Source: Amycolatopsis iheyensis (GTDB lineage Bacteria > Actinomycetota > Actinomycetes > Mycobacteriales > Pseudonocardiaceae). From it: a stretch of DNA of 64,000 nt. Of the stretch, positions 32,652 to 45,572 are shown in pieces. The stretch is from contig NZ_JAMXQV010000022.1 in NCBI RefSeq assembly GCF_024703995.1, forward strand, positions 62,001 through 126,000. Reading direction: 5' to 3'. Position 1 is the stretch's first letter. Each line of letters opens with the position of its first letter. The notes under the pieces were generated by a model. The model had not been told where the DNA came from, ran no database searches, and was given only the letters and a program-made list of their open reading frames with translations. A program made the translations under genes and the position numbers.

Positions 32652-34213
32652 TGACCGAGCCGGGGTCCGACGGAGTACTCGACGCCGTGCGCCGGGCGTT
32701 CGTCGACGACACCGGCGCCCCGGTGGCCACCGAACTCCGGTCCCTCGGCCCGCTGGAAGCGCGTGCGGTGCTCGGCGACCACGTCGTGGCGGCCGTCACC
32801 GATCCCGCGCTCCTGGCGGATCTCGCGGTCACCGCGGCGGTGGCCGTCGCGGGCGAAGGCGGCGGCACGCTGGTCTGCACCACCGGCGACGTCGGCGGGC
32901 GGCCGGCGCTCGTCGCCGCCGGCATCGACGCCGCCACCGCCGGTCTGGCGGACACCGTGCGGCGGCTGCGCGGCGAGGCCGCGGTGGTCGACGCGCTGCA
33001 CTCCACCGGCCGGCTGCTGACCGCCCAGCTCGACCTCGACCAGATCGTGCAGGACGCGACCGACGCCGCCACGAAGGCGACTGGCGCGCAGTTCGGCGCG
33101 TTCTTCTACAACCTCGTCGACGAGCTCGGCGAGTCCTACACGCTGTACACGATCTCGGGTGTGCCGCGGGAGGCGTTCGCGAAGTTCCCGATGCCGCGCA
33201 ACACCGCGGTGTTCGCCCCGACCTTCGACGGCGAAGGCACCGTCCGCAGCCCCGACATCACCCGCGACCCGCGGTTCGGGAAGAACGCGCCCTACCACGG
33301 GATGCCGGCCGGGCACCTGCCGGTGTGCAGCTACCTCGCCGTGCCGGTGCTCAGCCCGACCACCGACGACGTGCTGGGCGGGTTCTTCTTCGGCCACTCC
33401 GAACCCGATCGGTTCACCGCACGCCACGAGTACCTCGCCGAGGGCATCGCCGGCTATTCGGCCATCGCGCTGGACAACGCCCGCCTCTACGAACGCGAGC
33501 GCAACCTCGTCACCGAGCTGTCCCGCAGCATGCTGCCGGTCGCCCCGGACCTGCCCGGCCTCGACGTGCTCACCCGCTACCTGCCCGCGGCGACCGGGAC
33601 CAAGGTGGGCGGCGACTGGTTCGACGTCTTCCGGCTCCCGTCCGGCGCGACCGCGTTCGTCATCGGCGACGTCGTCGGCCACGGCGTCACGGCCGCGACC
33701 GTGATGGGCCAGGTCCGCACCGCCATCCGCTGCTACGCGCTGCTGGAGCTGCCGCCGTCGGAGGTGCTGCGCAACGTCTCGGCGCTGACCGGCGGGCTCT
33801 TCGGCGAAAGCTTCGTCACCTGCTTCTACGCGGTCCACGAGCCGGCCGGCGACACGCTGACCTTCGCGAACGCGGGCCACCTGCCGGCGATCCTGGTCGA
33901 CCCCGGCGGCGCCCTGCGCGAGATCGGCGAGGCACTGGCGCAGCCGCTGGGCGTCGGCTCGGCGTTCCCCCAGCACAGCACCGTCTTCCCGCCCGGCGCG
34001 GACCTGGTGCTCTACACCGACGGCCTGGTCGAGAGCCGCACCCGCGACCTCACCCTCGGCGTCGAATGGCTGCTCGCCGGGATCCCGGCGTTGCTGAGCG
34101 CGGCCGACCTCGGCACGGCCTGGGACAAGCTCGTCGACGAGCTGACCCACGGCCGCCACGACGACGACATCGCGCTGATCCACGTGCACCACCGCGGAGA
34201 GGACGCAAGATGA
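32651..34213 (+). CDS. GAF - SpoIIE-type PP2C phosphatase, middle gene of partner-switch operon
   Basis: A 520-residue protein. An N-terminal region (about 1-110) with no clear motif is followed by a GAF domain (about 125-290) and a PP2C domain (about 310-515) with VGGDWFDVF, VIGDVVGHG, LYTDGLVESR and DDDIALIHV. The metal ligands are conserved, so it should be active on phospho-STAS proteins. It is coupled at both ends: TGATG with the STAS gene and ATGA with the RsbW-like gene. The three adjacent genes therefore encode antagonist, phosphatase and kinase. Confidence 0.88.
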   Translation: MTEPGSDGVLDAVRRAFVDDTGAPVATELRSLGPLEARAVLGDHVVAAVTDPALLADLAVTAAVAVAGEGGGTLVCTTGDVGGRPALVAAGIDAATAGLADTVRRLRGEAAVVDALHSTGRLLTAQLDLDQIVQDATDAATKATGAQFGAFFYNLVDELGESYTLYTISGVPREAFAKFPMPRNTAVFAPTFDGEGTVRSPDITRDPRFGKNAPYHGMPAGHLPVCSYLAVPVLSPTTDDVLGGFFFGHSEPDRFTARHEYLAEGIAGYSAIALDNARLYERERNLVTELSRSMLPVAPDLPGLDVLTRYLPAATGTKVGGDWFDVFRLPSGATAFVIGDVVGHGVTAATVMGQVRTAIRCYALLELPPSEVLRNVSALTGGLFGESFVTCFYAVHEPAGDTLTFANAGHLPAILVDPGGALREIGEALAQPLGVGSAFPQHSTVFPPGADLVLYTDGLVESRTRDLTLGVEWLLAGIPALLSAADLGTAWDKLVDELTHGRHDDDIALIHVHHRGEDAR

Positions 34214-34635
34214 CCGAGCCCCTCCCCCCGGGCGCGTCCGCCCCGCCGGCGACGTTCCACCGCCGCACCGTCGCGGTGGCCGACCGGCTGCCGGAACTGC
34301 GCGAAGAGCTCGCCGACTGGCTGCGCACGCTCGACCTGAGCGCCGACCAGCGGGAGGACGTCGTCCTCGCCGGCTACGAGGCGATGGCCAACTCCGCCGA
34401 ACACGCCTACCGCGACAGCGAAGCGGGGCCGATCGACGTCCGTGCCGAGGCCCTGAACGGACGGCTCACCGTGACGGTCACCGACTACGGCGCCTGGCGG
34501 GTGCCGGTCCCGACGAACGGCTTGCGCGGGCGCGGCCTGCTGCTCATCGACAGCCTCGCCGACCAGAGCGCCCAGGTGCACCGGGAAGACGGCACGACGG
34601 TGACGATGACCTGGCTCGCCGACGGCGCTGTCTGA
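34210..34635 (+). CDS. RsbW-like anti-sigma kinase
   Basis: A 141-residue GHKL ATPase. The N box is YEAMANSAEHAY and the G2 loop is GLRGRGLLLIDSLAD, ending in TTVTMTW. The G1 box reads DYGAWR rather than DxGxG, a variant also seen in the kinase domains at 38.7 and 40.3 kb. It is predicted to bind a sigma factor or phosphorylate the STAS proteins encoded nearby. Start overlaps the phosphatase stop (ATGA). Confidence 0.85.
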   Translation: MTEPLPPGASAPPATFHRRTVAVADRLPELREELADWLRTLDLSADQREDVVLAGYEAMANSAEHAYRDSEAGPIDVRAEALNGRLTVTVTDYGAWRVPVPTNGLRGRGLLLIDSLADQSAQVHREDGTTVTMTWLADGAV

Positions 34636-34742
34636 CCACGCTGTCTGGCCCCGGGTTCACCCGGGCGTGCGCCGTTCGCGCGCGCGGCGGGCGGGCCGCA
34701 GGTCGAGTACGCTCACGCGGGGCTGCGTGAACCAGGAGTGTG

Positions 34743-38830
<4,088 letters not shown>

Positions 38831-38834
<4 letters not shown>

Positions 38835-39133
38835 CGACGGCACTCACGCTGGTCACCGGCGCGGGCGACGACGGGAAGCGGGTCCTGACCGCCACCGGTG
38901 AGATCGACATGAGCAACGCCGGCGAGTTCGGCGCGGCACTGGACCGGGAACTGGCCGCCGGCGGCCCCGTCGTGGTGGACCTCACCGGGGTGACCTACCT
39001 GGACAGTGCCGGCATCGCGGTGCTCTTCGACCGGGCCACCGTCCACGACCTGCGGCTCACCGCGCCGCGGCTGCTCGACCGCGTCCTGCGGGTCTCCGGG
39101 CTGGCCCGCTGCGCCGAAGTGACCATCCGCTGA
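38831..39133 (+). CDS. STAS antagonist coupled to the giant hybrid
   Basis: A 100-residue single-domain STAS protein with the canonical acceptor motif VDLTGVTYLDSAGIAVLF. The GTG start overlaps the hybrid's stop by four bases, so it should be made in step with it and is the obvious substrate of the hybrid's phosphatase and kinase domains. It is the most canonical (DSAG) of the three antagonists in the locus. Confidence 0.87.
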
Positions 39134-39134
39134 G

Positions 39135-39160
39135 TGATTGGGCGACTGCCCAGTGGGTAC
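39135..39160 (+). promoter_or_regulatory. Candidate sigma-B/F-type promoter upstream of GAF-ANTAR gene
   Basis: TGATT - 15 bases - GGGTAC resembles the general-stress promoter pattern GTTT-N14-16-GGGTA of actinobacteria. It lies about 200 bases before the GAF-ANTAR start, and a second GGGTAT occurs at 39289. The -35 match is imperfect. Confidence 0.3.
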
Positions 39161-39361
39161 GTCAATTCCAGTGACGGTCGCGGGTGGGTTGTGCTGCCGG
39201 CCGTCGCCAGGTGGCCCCGGCGCCCAACCCACGACGTTCAGCAGCGAGCGCCGGGCCGGAGCCACCGCACCGGCTCCCGGGCGCACACGGGTATTGTTCG
39301 CCGACCCGTTGCCACCGCAGCGGTTCGCCCCCTGACCCGAGCCGCGGGACGGAGATGACCA

Positions 39362-40093
39362 GTGACCGGTGAGCCGATCCCCTCGGAGCACCTCGACGAG
39401 CTGACTGCCGCCATGGCGGACCTCACCAGCTCGCTGGAGAGCTCCCCCGCCGAAGCGGAGATACTCGACGCGGTGTGCGCGGAAGCCGTCCGCGCGGTGC
39501 CGGGTGCCGACATGGCGAGCATCACCGCGATCCGCGACGGCGAGCCGGCGACCGCCGCCTCCACCGACGACCGCGCGGTCGAGATCGACCGCGTCCAGTA
39601 CGCGGCCGGCGAAGGGCCGTGCCTGCGCGCGGCCGCGACCGGCGAGATCGTCCGGGTGCCGCTCGCGACGGCCGGGCAGCTGTGGCCCGAGTTCACCGAG
39701 CACGCCCGCCGCCTCGGCGTCGGCAGCTACCTCGCCGCGCCGCTGCGGGTGGACGACCGGCTGGCGGGCGCGCTCAACCTGTTCGGCTACGGCGACCACG
39801 GGTTCCAGGAGACCGACTCCCGGCTGCTGGCGCTCTACACCACGATCGTCTCGTTCGGGCTGCGCACGACGCGGCGCTACCACCAGGCCAGACAGCGGGC
39901 CGCCGAGCTCGAGAAGGCGATGAGCTCGCGTGCGGTGATCGAGCAGGCCAAGGGCATCCTGATGGCGGTGCACCGGGTCAGCGCCGACGAAGCCATGAAG
40001 CGGCTGATCGCCCAGTCGCAGCACACCAACGTGAAGCTGCGGGACGTCGCGACCCGGTTCGTCGAGGAGCTTTCGTCGGGGAACGAGAGCTAG
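39362..40093 (+). CDS. GAF-ANTAR RNA-binding antitermination regulator
   Basis: A 243-residue protein. The GAF domain (about 25-165) has QYAAGEGPCLRAA and SYLAAPLRVDDRLAGALNLF. The C-terminal ANTAR helices (about 180-238) include SSRAVIEQAKGILMAVHRVS and DEAMKRLIAQSQHTNVKLRD. ANTAR proteins bind dual-hexaloop RNA and prevent termination. The GTG start has GGAG upstream; a nearby ATG opens only a 5-codon frame. The 3' end overlaps the convergent RsbW-like gene by four bases. Confidence 0.88.
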   Translation: MTGEPIPSEHLDELTAAMADLTSSLESSPAEAEILDAVCAEAVRAVPGADMASITAIRDGEPATAASTDDRAVEIDRVQYAAGEGPCLRAAATGEIVRVPLATAGQLWPEFTEHARRLGVGSYLAAPLRVDDRLAGALNLFGYGDHGFQETDSRLLALYTTIVSFGLRTTRRYHQARQRAAELEKAMSSRAVIEQAKGILMAVHRVSADEAMKRLIAQSQHTNVKLRDVATRFVEELSSGNES

Positions 40094-40500
40094 GCGCTGC
40101 GCCGGGCCGGGAACGGCCAGGTCAGCGTGATCACCGTGCCGTCGTCGGTCGAGCGGAGGTCCAGCCCGTCGACCAGGGCCTGGATCAGCCGCAGGCCGCG
40201 GCCGCCGTCCGCCCGCTCGGACACCGACGTCCAGCGGCCCTGGTCGGCGACGGTGACGATGAGGACGTCGTCGTCGATGTGGGCCCGGACGTCGATCAGC
40301 CCGGGCCGGCCCCGGTAGGCGTGGTCCAGCACGTTCGCCATCGCTTCCCAGCAGGCCAGGACGACGTCGTCGGCTTGGCGGCCGACCTCGTCACCGGCGC
40401 TCCGGCGCAGCCACGACACCAGGTGCCGCCGCAGGCCCGGCAACGTGCGCGGGGAAACGGTGCCGCGGTACCGCCAGCCGTCCGATCCGTGCTCTTCCAC
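40090..40500 (-). CDS. RsbW-like anti-sigma kinase
   Basis: A 136-residue GHKL ATPase: N box CWEAMANVLDHAY, G1 variant DQGRWT, G2 GGRGLRLIQALVD, and a final TVITLTW strand. It is the fourth RsbW-type domain between 30 and 41 kb. The GTG start is supported by GAGGAGGTGAAC. A sigma-B-like promoter lies about 30 bases upstream (40530-40557), which would suit feedback control. Confidence 0.82.
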   Translation of the reverse strand: MEEHGSDGWRYRGTVSPRTLPGLRRHLVSWLRRSAGDEVGRQADDVVLACWEAMANVLDHAYRGRPGLIDVRAHIDDDVLIVTVADQGRWTSVSERADGGRGLRLIQALVDGLDLRSTDDGTVITLTWPFPARRSA

Positions 40501-40529
40501 GTTCACCTCCTCGGGGGACTGTGGGTTTC

Positions 40530-40557
40530 CTACCCACCGGTCGGGTTTCTCAATCAA
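40530..40557 (-). promoter_or_regulatory. Candidate sigma-B/F-type promoter for RsbW-like gene
   Basis: Read on the minus strand: TTGATT - 16 bases - GGGTAG, ending 30 bases before the GTG start. It matches the GGGTA -10 of stress sigma factors; the -35 is a partial match. Confidence 0.35.
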
Positions 40558-40623
40558 GGGCAACGACGAGCCTGCTGCCGTTCGGCTCTGGTGCGGCGTG
40601 AACCGCCGTGATCGGATGTGCGG

Positions 40624-43600
40624 ATGACTCGGTCGACGTGGTCCGTGGTGGTCAGCGCGGTGCTCGCCGCGGCCCTGCTGCCGGCGCCGGCGGCAGCCGC
40701 CGCCCCGGACCCGGGACCGGGGGCGCTCTCCCACTTCGGCCTGGCTCGCAAGGACTGCCTGGGCACCGCGCGAAATTCGACGAGCAAGGCCTGGTTCACC
40801 GTGGCGGGCGGCGTGCTTTCCGACGTCTACGCGCCGGTGATCGACAACACGAACGTCGAGTCGCTGCAGTTCGCCGTCACCGACGGGCGCACCTTCACCG
40901 ACCTGCAGGCCCGCGACATGACCTACACGATCGCCACGAGCGCGGGCGGGATGGCCTGCCAGGTGACCTCGACGCCCCGCCGCGGGACCTACCGGCTGGT
41001 CACCGACTACCTGACCGACCCGGCCCGCACCGGTGTGCTGATCCGGACCCGGCTGGAGCCCCTGCGCGGCTCGGGCCGGGACCTCAAGGTCTACGTGCGG
41101 TTCGACGCGAGCGTCAACGGCAACGGCGGGGGCGGCCCGGCCAACGGCGGCGGGGACACCGCCACCGTCGACCCGGCGACGAGCGCGCTGGTCAGCGCGG
41201 ACGCGAACACGGTGTCCAGCGCCCCGGCCCGCGACTACGGCACCCCGCTGGCCGCCGCGTTGCGGGCCGACCGCCGGTTCCTCAGCACGTCCAGCGGCTT
41301 CGCCGGCACGGCGGGTGACGGGCTGGCGCAGCTGGACCGCGACCACCGGCTCACCGACCCGGCGTCGTCGGCCGTCGACGGCAACGTGGTGCAGACCGCG
41401 CAGCTGGACCTCGAGCCGCGCCGCCCGGTGGAGCTGGCGCTGGGCTTCGGCGCGGACGCGCGGGCCGCGGTCCAGACCGCGGGGGCGAGCCTGCGCACGC
41501 CGTTCGACCAGAGCTACCGCGAGTACGCCCGTGGCTGGCGGGACTACGACAACGGGCTGATCCCGTTGCGTGGCAAGGACTCGGACGCGTACTACCAGTC
41601 GGTCAACGTGCTGAAGGCCAGTGAGGACAAGACGTTCCCGGGTGCGGTCGTGGCCTCGCTCGGCAGCCCGTGGGGGCAGGCGGTTTCGGCGGGGGACGCA
41701 CCCGGCGGCAAGCCCGTCTACTTCGGGTCCTACCGCGAGATCTTCGCCCGCGACCTCTACGAAAGCTTCTCCGGGCTGCTGGCGGCCGGTGACCGGGAGA
41801 CGGCCCGGGCGAGCGTGCGCTGGCTCTTCGGCCGCCAGCAGCAACCCGACGGCCGCTTCCCGCGCAACTCCATGCTCAACGGCAAGAAAGCACCCGACTC
41901 CGGCGGCGACCAGCTCGACGAGAGCGCTTACCCGATCCTGATGGCGCTGCAGGCCGGGCTCGAGGGCGACCGGACGCTCTACACCGACCACATCCGCGCG
42001 GCCGCGGACTTCGTCGTCGCGCACGGCCCGGCGTTCGGCTCGGAGCGCTGGGAAGAACAGGGCGGCTACTCCCCCTCGACGATCGCGGCGGAGATCGCCG
42101 GGCTCGTCGCGGCCGGCGTGATCGCCGACCGCAACGGCGACCCGGCGCGCGCCCGCGTCTACCGCGCGACGGCGGATCACTTCCAGCGCAGCATCAAGGG
42201 CTGGACCGTGACGTCGAACGGGCCGTACGGCGGCCGGTACTTCCTGCGCCTGACCAAGAACGGCGACCCGAACTCGGAGTGGATCTACAACCTGGGCAAC
42301 GGCTCGGTCGACGCCGACCAGCGCGCGGTCGTCGACGCCGGGTTCCTCGAGCTGACCCGCCTCGGCGTGCTGCCGGCGAACGACCCGGACGTCGCCGCGT
42401 CGCTCGGCGTCGTGGACCGGGTGATCAAGCGGGACACCCCGGCCGGGCCGGGCTGGTACCGCTACGGGACTTCCGCCGCGGGCAGCGAAGACGGCTACGG
42501 CGACTGCTACGAGCCCGACCCGACGAACTGCGCGCCGACCGGGGCGCCGTGGCCGTCGACGAACACCGGGTCCGGGCACCTGTGGCCGGTGCTCGCGGGT
42601 GAACGCGGTGAGCAGGCCGTGCAGACCGGTGACCGCGCCGGGGCGGCCGGGCTGCTGCGCGCGATGCGGGCCCAGACCGGTGGCACCGGGCTGATTCCCG
42701 AGCAGGCGTGGGAAAACCCGGCCTTGCCGGCGTCACCCTACGGCTCGGACCCGCGGACGGCGTCGATCGGCTTCGCCCCCGGTCAGCCCGCCGGTTCGGT
42801 CGCGCCCTTGAGCTGGGCGCAGTCGCAGTCCGTGCGGCTGGCCCGTGCCTTGGCCGACGGCCGGCTGCCCGAGCAGCCCGCGGACGTCCGGTCCCGGTAC
42901 GTCACGCACGCGCCGCCGGCGGCGCTGGCGGTGACCCTCGACGCGCCCGCGTCGGTGTCGACCGCGACCGCCGTCGTGTCCGGCACCGCGCCGGCCGGCA
43001 GCCGGGTCGACCTCGCCGCCTCGGCCACCGACGCCGGGACGACTTCGGTGCTGTCGGTGCGGGCTTCGGCGGCGGGGACGTTCTCCGCGACGGTGCCGAC
43101 ACCGCTGGGCGCGAACGTCGTCACCGCGACGGCCACGGGTCCGGGAACCGGGTACGCGCAGAAGACGATCAGCTCGGACTTCGTCACCGGGTCGGTGCTG
43201 CTGGACACCACCGACCCGGACGGCGACGACAACGGCCCGGGCACGTTCACCTACCCGACGGCGGGTGACTTCCACGCGGGCGCGTTCGACCTGCAGCGGT
43301 TCCAGGTCATCGACTCGGGCGCGAACCTCGTGTTCCGCGCGCAGGTCCGCGACCTGTCCCCGACGTTCGGCTCCCCGCTGGGCGCGCAGCTGCTGACGAT
43401 CTACGCGCACGACCCGGCCGCGACGGCGACCTCGACCGCGGCGCCGTTCCCGAGCCGGGCGTACTCGATCGCCGTGCAGGACGCGTGGAGCCGGCGCGTC
43501 GAAGTCCAGGGCTTCGCCGAGCCCGCCCTCGTCGACGCTTCGGGTGCTTCGCTCGCGACGCCGTCGGTGCGGGCTTCGCAGGCAACGCGGTACATCACCG

Positions 43601-43890
43601 TGAGCGTGGCGAAGCCGGCGTTCGGCACGCCGGGTCCCGGCTGGACGTTCGCGGTGGTGCTCACCGGCCAGGACGGCAACTCCCCCGACCAGGCCCGGCC
43701 CTTCACCCCGACGGCGGGCCCGTACACGTTCGGCCTCTGCCCGGCGGGTGGCACGGCGCCGGTCTGCGCCGCGGACCCGGCGACCGCGCCCAAGGCGTTC
43801 GACGTGCTGACGCCGGCCGGCGTGGACCAGGCGGCCGAGCTCGACCCGACCCGCGGGCCGGTCGCCGTGCGCGGCGTCCCGGTCGGGTGA
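40624..43890 (+). CDS. Secreted GH15 glucodextranase/glucoamylase-like enzyme
   Basis: A 1,088-residue exported enzyme acting on alpha-glucans. A signal peptide (about 1-27) is followed by a beta super-sandwich domain (about 30-290, beginning HFGLARKDCLGTA) and an (alpha/alpha)6 barrel (about 300-690) with YREIFARDLYESF, GGDQLDESAYPILMAL and the acid motif RWEEQGGYSPSTIAAE (E477/E478). An Ig-like domain (about 770-840) and a glucodextranase C-terminal-type domain (about 855-1010, LLDTTDPDGDDNGPGTFTYP) come last. The domain order matches Arthrobacter glucodextranase. I could not assign the general base: PLSWAQSQSV lacks an obvious glutamate. GTG 6 bases upstream is an alternative start. Confidence 0.85.
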   Translation: MTRSTWSVVVSAVLAAALLPAPAAAAAPDPGPGALSHFGLARKDCLGTARNSTSKAWFTVAGGVLSDVYAPVIDNTNVESLQFAVTDGRTFTDLQARDMTYTIATSAGGMACQVTSTPRRGTYRLVTDYLTDPARTGVLIRTRLEPLRGSGRDLKVYVRFDASVNGNGGGGPANGGGDTATVDPATSALVSADANTVSSAPARDYGTPLAAALRADRRFLSTSSGFAGTAGDGLAQLDRDHRLTDPASSAVDGNVVQTAQLDLEPRRPVELALGFGADARAAVQTAGASLRTPFDQSYREYARGWRDYDNGLIPLRGKDSDAYYQSVNVLKASEDKTFPGAVVASLGSPWGQAVSAGDAPGGKPVYFGSYREIFARDLYESFSGLLAAGDRETARASVRWLFGRQQQPDGRFPRNSMLNGKKAPDSGGDQLDESAYPILMALQAGLEGDRTLYTDHIRAAADFVVAHGPAFGSERWEEQGGYSPSTIAAEIAGLVAAGVIADRNGDPARARVYRATADHFQRSIKGWTVTSNGPYGGRYFLRLTKNGDPNSEWIYNLGNGSVDADQRAVVDAGFLELTRLGVLPANDPDVAASLGVVDRVIKRDTPAGPGWYRYGTSAAGSEDGYGDCYEPDPTNCAPTGAPWPSTNTGSGHLWPVLAGERGEQAVQTGDRAGAAGLLRAMRAQTGGTGLIPEQAWENPALPASPYGSDPRTASIGFAPGQPAGSVAPLSWAQSQSVRLARALADGRLPEQPADVRSRYVTHAPPAALAVTLDAPASVSTATAVVSGTAPAGSRVDLAASATDAGTTSVLSVRASAAGTFSATVPTPLGANVVTATATGPGTGYAQKTISSDFVTGSVLLDTTDPDGDDNGPGTFTYPTAGDFHAGAFDLQRFQVIDSGANLVFRAQVRDLSPTFGSPLGAQLLTIYAHDPAATATSTAAPFPSRAYSIAVQDAWSRRVEVQGFAEPALVDASGASLATPSVRASQATRYITVSVAKPAFGTPGPGWTFAVVLTGQDGNSPDQARPFTPTAGPYTFGLCPAGGTAPVCAADPATAPKAFDVLTPAGVDQAAELDPTRGPVAVRGVPVG

Positions 43891-43909
43891 GTTCTGGCAG
43901 GCTCGGGGT

Positions 43910-44461
43910 GTGATCGACGACTTCGCGAAGCAGTACCTGCACGACGATCTGCGTGAGGCCCGCGAGGCGGTGCTGGAGAAGCTTGCCGGGCTGGACGAGT
44001 ACTCCGTGCGCCGCCCGCTGACCGCGACCGGGACCAACCTGCTCGGCCTGGTGAAGCACCTGGCGCTGTGGGAGACCCGGTACCTGGGCGAGGTGTTCGG
44101 CCGGCCGTTCCCCGAGCCCCTGCCGCGCTGGGACGATATCGAGGCGCGCGGCCGGGACTTCTGGGCGACCGCGGACGAGACGCGCGCGGAGATCGTCGAC
44201 CGCTACCGCCGCGCCGCCGCGCACGCCGACGCGACGATCGCGGCGCTGCCCGTCGACGCGCCCGGGCACGTGCCGTGGTGGCCGCGGCCGGACGTGCTGC
44301 TGTTCAACGTCCTGGTGCACGTGCTCACCGAGACCAACCGGCACGCCGGGCACGCCGACATCCTCCGCGAACAGCTCGACGGGGCGACCAGCGCGCCGAC
44401 CCGGGACCGCGCGTTCTGGGCCGCGCGGTACGCGGAGATAGAGCGGGCCGCTCAGCAGTAG
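43910..44461 (+). CDS. DinB/DUF664-like four-helix protein
   Basis: A 183-residue soluble protein of the DinB superfamily. Helical text such as LVKHLALWETRYLGEVFGRP and LVHVLTETNRHAGHADILREQLDG gives the three histidine positions used for metal binding. Members include mycothiol-dependent transferases, which fits an actinobacterial host, but many are uncharacterised. GTG start, 19 bases after the GH15 stop. Confidence 0.8.
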   Translation: MIDDFAKQYLHDDLREAREAVLEKLAGLDEYSVRRPLTATGTNLLGLVKHLALWETRYLGEVFGRPFPEPLPRWDDIEARGRDFWATADETRAEIVDRYRRAAAHADATIAALPVDAPGHVPWWPRPDVLLFNVLVHVLTETNRHAGHADILREQLDGATSAPTRDRAFWAARYAEIERAAQQ

Positions 44462-44513
44462 GACGTTTCAAGATCACCCGGGGTTGCTTTCGTGCGGGCC
44501 ATCCCACTGCGGG

Positions 44514-44533
44514 GCTAACCTGACCGGGTCGTG
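44514..44533 (+). promoter_or_regulatory. Shared promoter-like motif, copy 1
   Basis: GCTAACCTGACCGGGTCGTG contains the -10-like TAACCT and matches 18 of 20 bases at 49203-49222, at a similar distance (53 versus 43 bases) from its gene. Confidence 0.35.
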
Positions 44534-44586
44534 AGGCATCTCTTCAGGTGTACGGGAAGTACCGACACCGGAAGGGGTTTCCGCTC

Positions 44587-45132
44587 ATGTCTGCTCGTCC
44601 GAGCATCCGCCGCACCGTCACCGCCCTGGCCGTGACCGGCGCCGCCGCGACGGCCGTCGTCGCCGCGGCCGGCACCGCGGCCGCCATGCCGACCGACTTC
44701 CGCTGCACGTCCTCGCAGGTCGACACGACGCTGGTCGCCGGGTCCCCCGGCGCGGGCCAGCGGTACGCGTTCGTCCAGTTCACCGCGAAGCCGGGTGAGA
44801 CCTGCACCCTGCAGGGCGCGCTGCCGGTCGCGTTGGCCGACGCGCCGGGCGTGACGGTGACGGCCGACCCGGCCGCCGCCGACGCGCCGTCGGTGACCGT
44901 CACCGAGGGCGCGCCGGCGTCGATGCTGCTGCACTGGACCGGCATCGAAGCCGCGGAGAGCCAGGTCGAGCCGTCGAGCGTGACGGTGACCGCGCCGCAG
45001 ACGACCACGCCGCGCGGCGACACCAGCGACCCGGCGATCACGCTGCCGTGGAACCAGGGCCCGCTCGACGACTCGGCGGAAGCGCACGCGCTCACCGTCG
45101 GCGCGGTGACCGCGGGCCCCGCCCAGCCGTAG
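44587..45132 (+). CDS. Exported DUF4232-like protein
   Basis: A 181-residue secreted protein. The signal peptide (about 1-34) is followed by a beta-sandwich domain with a cysteine pair (DFRCTSSQVDTTLVAGSPG, then GETCTLQGALPVAL), matching the DUF4232 pattern of actinobacterial exported proteins. Most of the domain is Thr/Val/Ala-rich strands. The ATG follows GGAAGGGG. The upstream motif GCTAACCTGACCGGGTCGTG (44514) recurs before the gene at 49266. Confidence 0.7.
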   Translation: MSARPSIRRTVTALAVTGAAATAVVAAAGTAAAMPTDFRCTSSQVDTTLVAGSPGAGQRYAFVQFTAKPGETCTLQGALPVALADAPGVTVTADPAAADAPSVTVTEGAPASMLLHWTGIEAAESQVEPSSVTVTAPQTTTPRGDTSDPAITLPWNQGPLDDSAEAHALTVGAVTAGPAQP

Positions 45133-45153
45133 CTCCACTGTGGACGTTCGAGG

Positions 45154-45480
45154 TCAGCGGCGGCCACTGTGGTCGTCGCCCGGCTCGCCACCGTGCCGGC
45201 CGTGGTCGTCACCCGGCTCCGCGTGCCGGCCGCCGTGGTCGTCGCCGAGGTCGTGGGTCCGCGACGGGTAGGTGCTCGGTGCGGGCCGGGTCGGGTACGT
45301 GGTCGGCGACATCGTCGCTGCACTGCTGCTCGTGGCGGCCGAAGTGATGGGCGAGGGACCGCTGGACGTCGTGGCCGGCGCCGGGGAGCCGTCGTCGGCC
45401 CCGGACTGCGCCAGGGCCGCCGTGGTCCCGCCCACCGCGAGCGCCGCGCCGGCCGCCGCGATCACCAGAATCTTGCGCAT
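45154..45480 (-). CDS. Small secreted Ser/Thr-rich, His/Asp-rich protein next to two-component system
   Basis: A 108-residue exported protein. A signal peptide (MRKILVIAAAGAALAVGGTT, ending near ALA) is followed by a Ser/Thr/Pro/Ala-rich stretch and a C-terminal GDDHGxx repeat region (HDLGDDHGGRHAEPGDDHG, then a further GGEPGDDHSGRR) that looks metal-binding. The ATG has AAGGAGC upstream. An 11-bp-spaced direct repeat, also found before the gene at 47608, lies 75-92 bases upstream and overlaps the sensor kinase stop. Confidence 0.7.
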   Translation of the reverse strand: MRKILVIAAAGAALAVGGTTAALAQSGADDGSPAPATTSSGPSPITSAATSSSAATMSPTTYPTRPAPSTYPSRTHDLGDDHGGRHAEPGDDHGRHGGEPGDDHSGRR

Positions 45481-45554
45481 GTCTGCTCCTTCTCGTTCTC
45501 CGACAACGAAAAGAAGCATCGCTCGGCCGGTGATAGCGGCGCACTGCGCGACGC

Positions 45555-45572
45555 TTAAGGCATCCCTAAAGC
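45555..45572 (-). promoter_or_regulatory. Response-regulator box, copy 1 (GCTTTA-N5-GCCTTAA)
   Basis: On the minus strand GCTTTA and GCCTTAA begin 11 bases apart, the geometry of an OmpR/PhoB-family tandem site. It spans the stop codon of the sensor kinase and precedes the small secreted protein gene. Confidence 0.5.

Noticed and set aside
39138..39152. TGGGC-GACT-GCCCA as a terminator after the STAS gene
   Set aside because: The 5-bp stem is too short to be convincing and lies within a candidate promoter.
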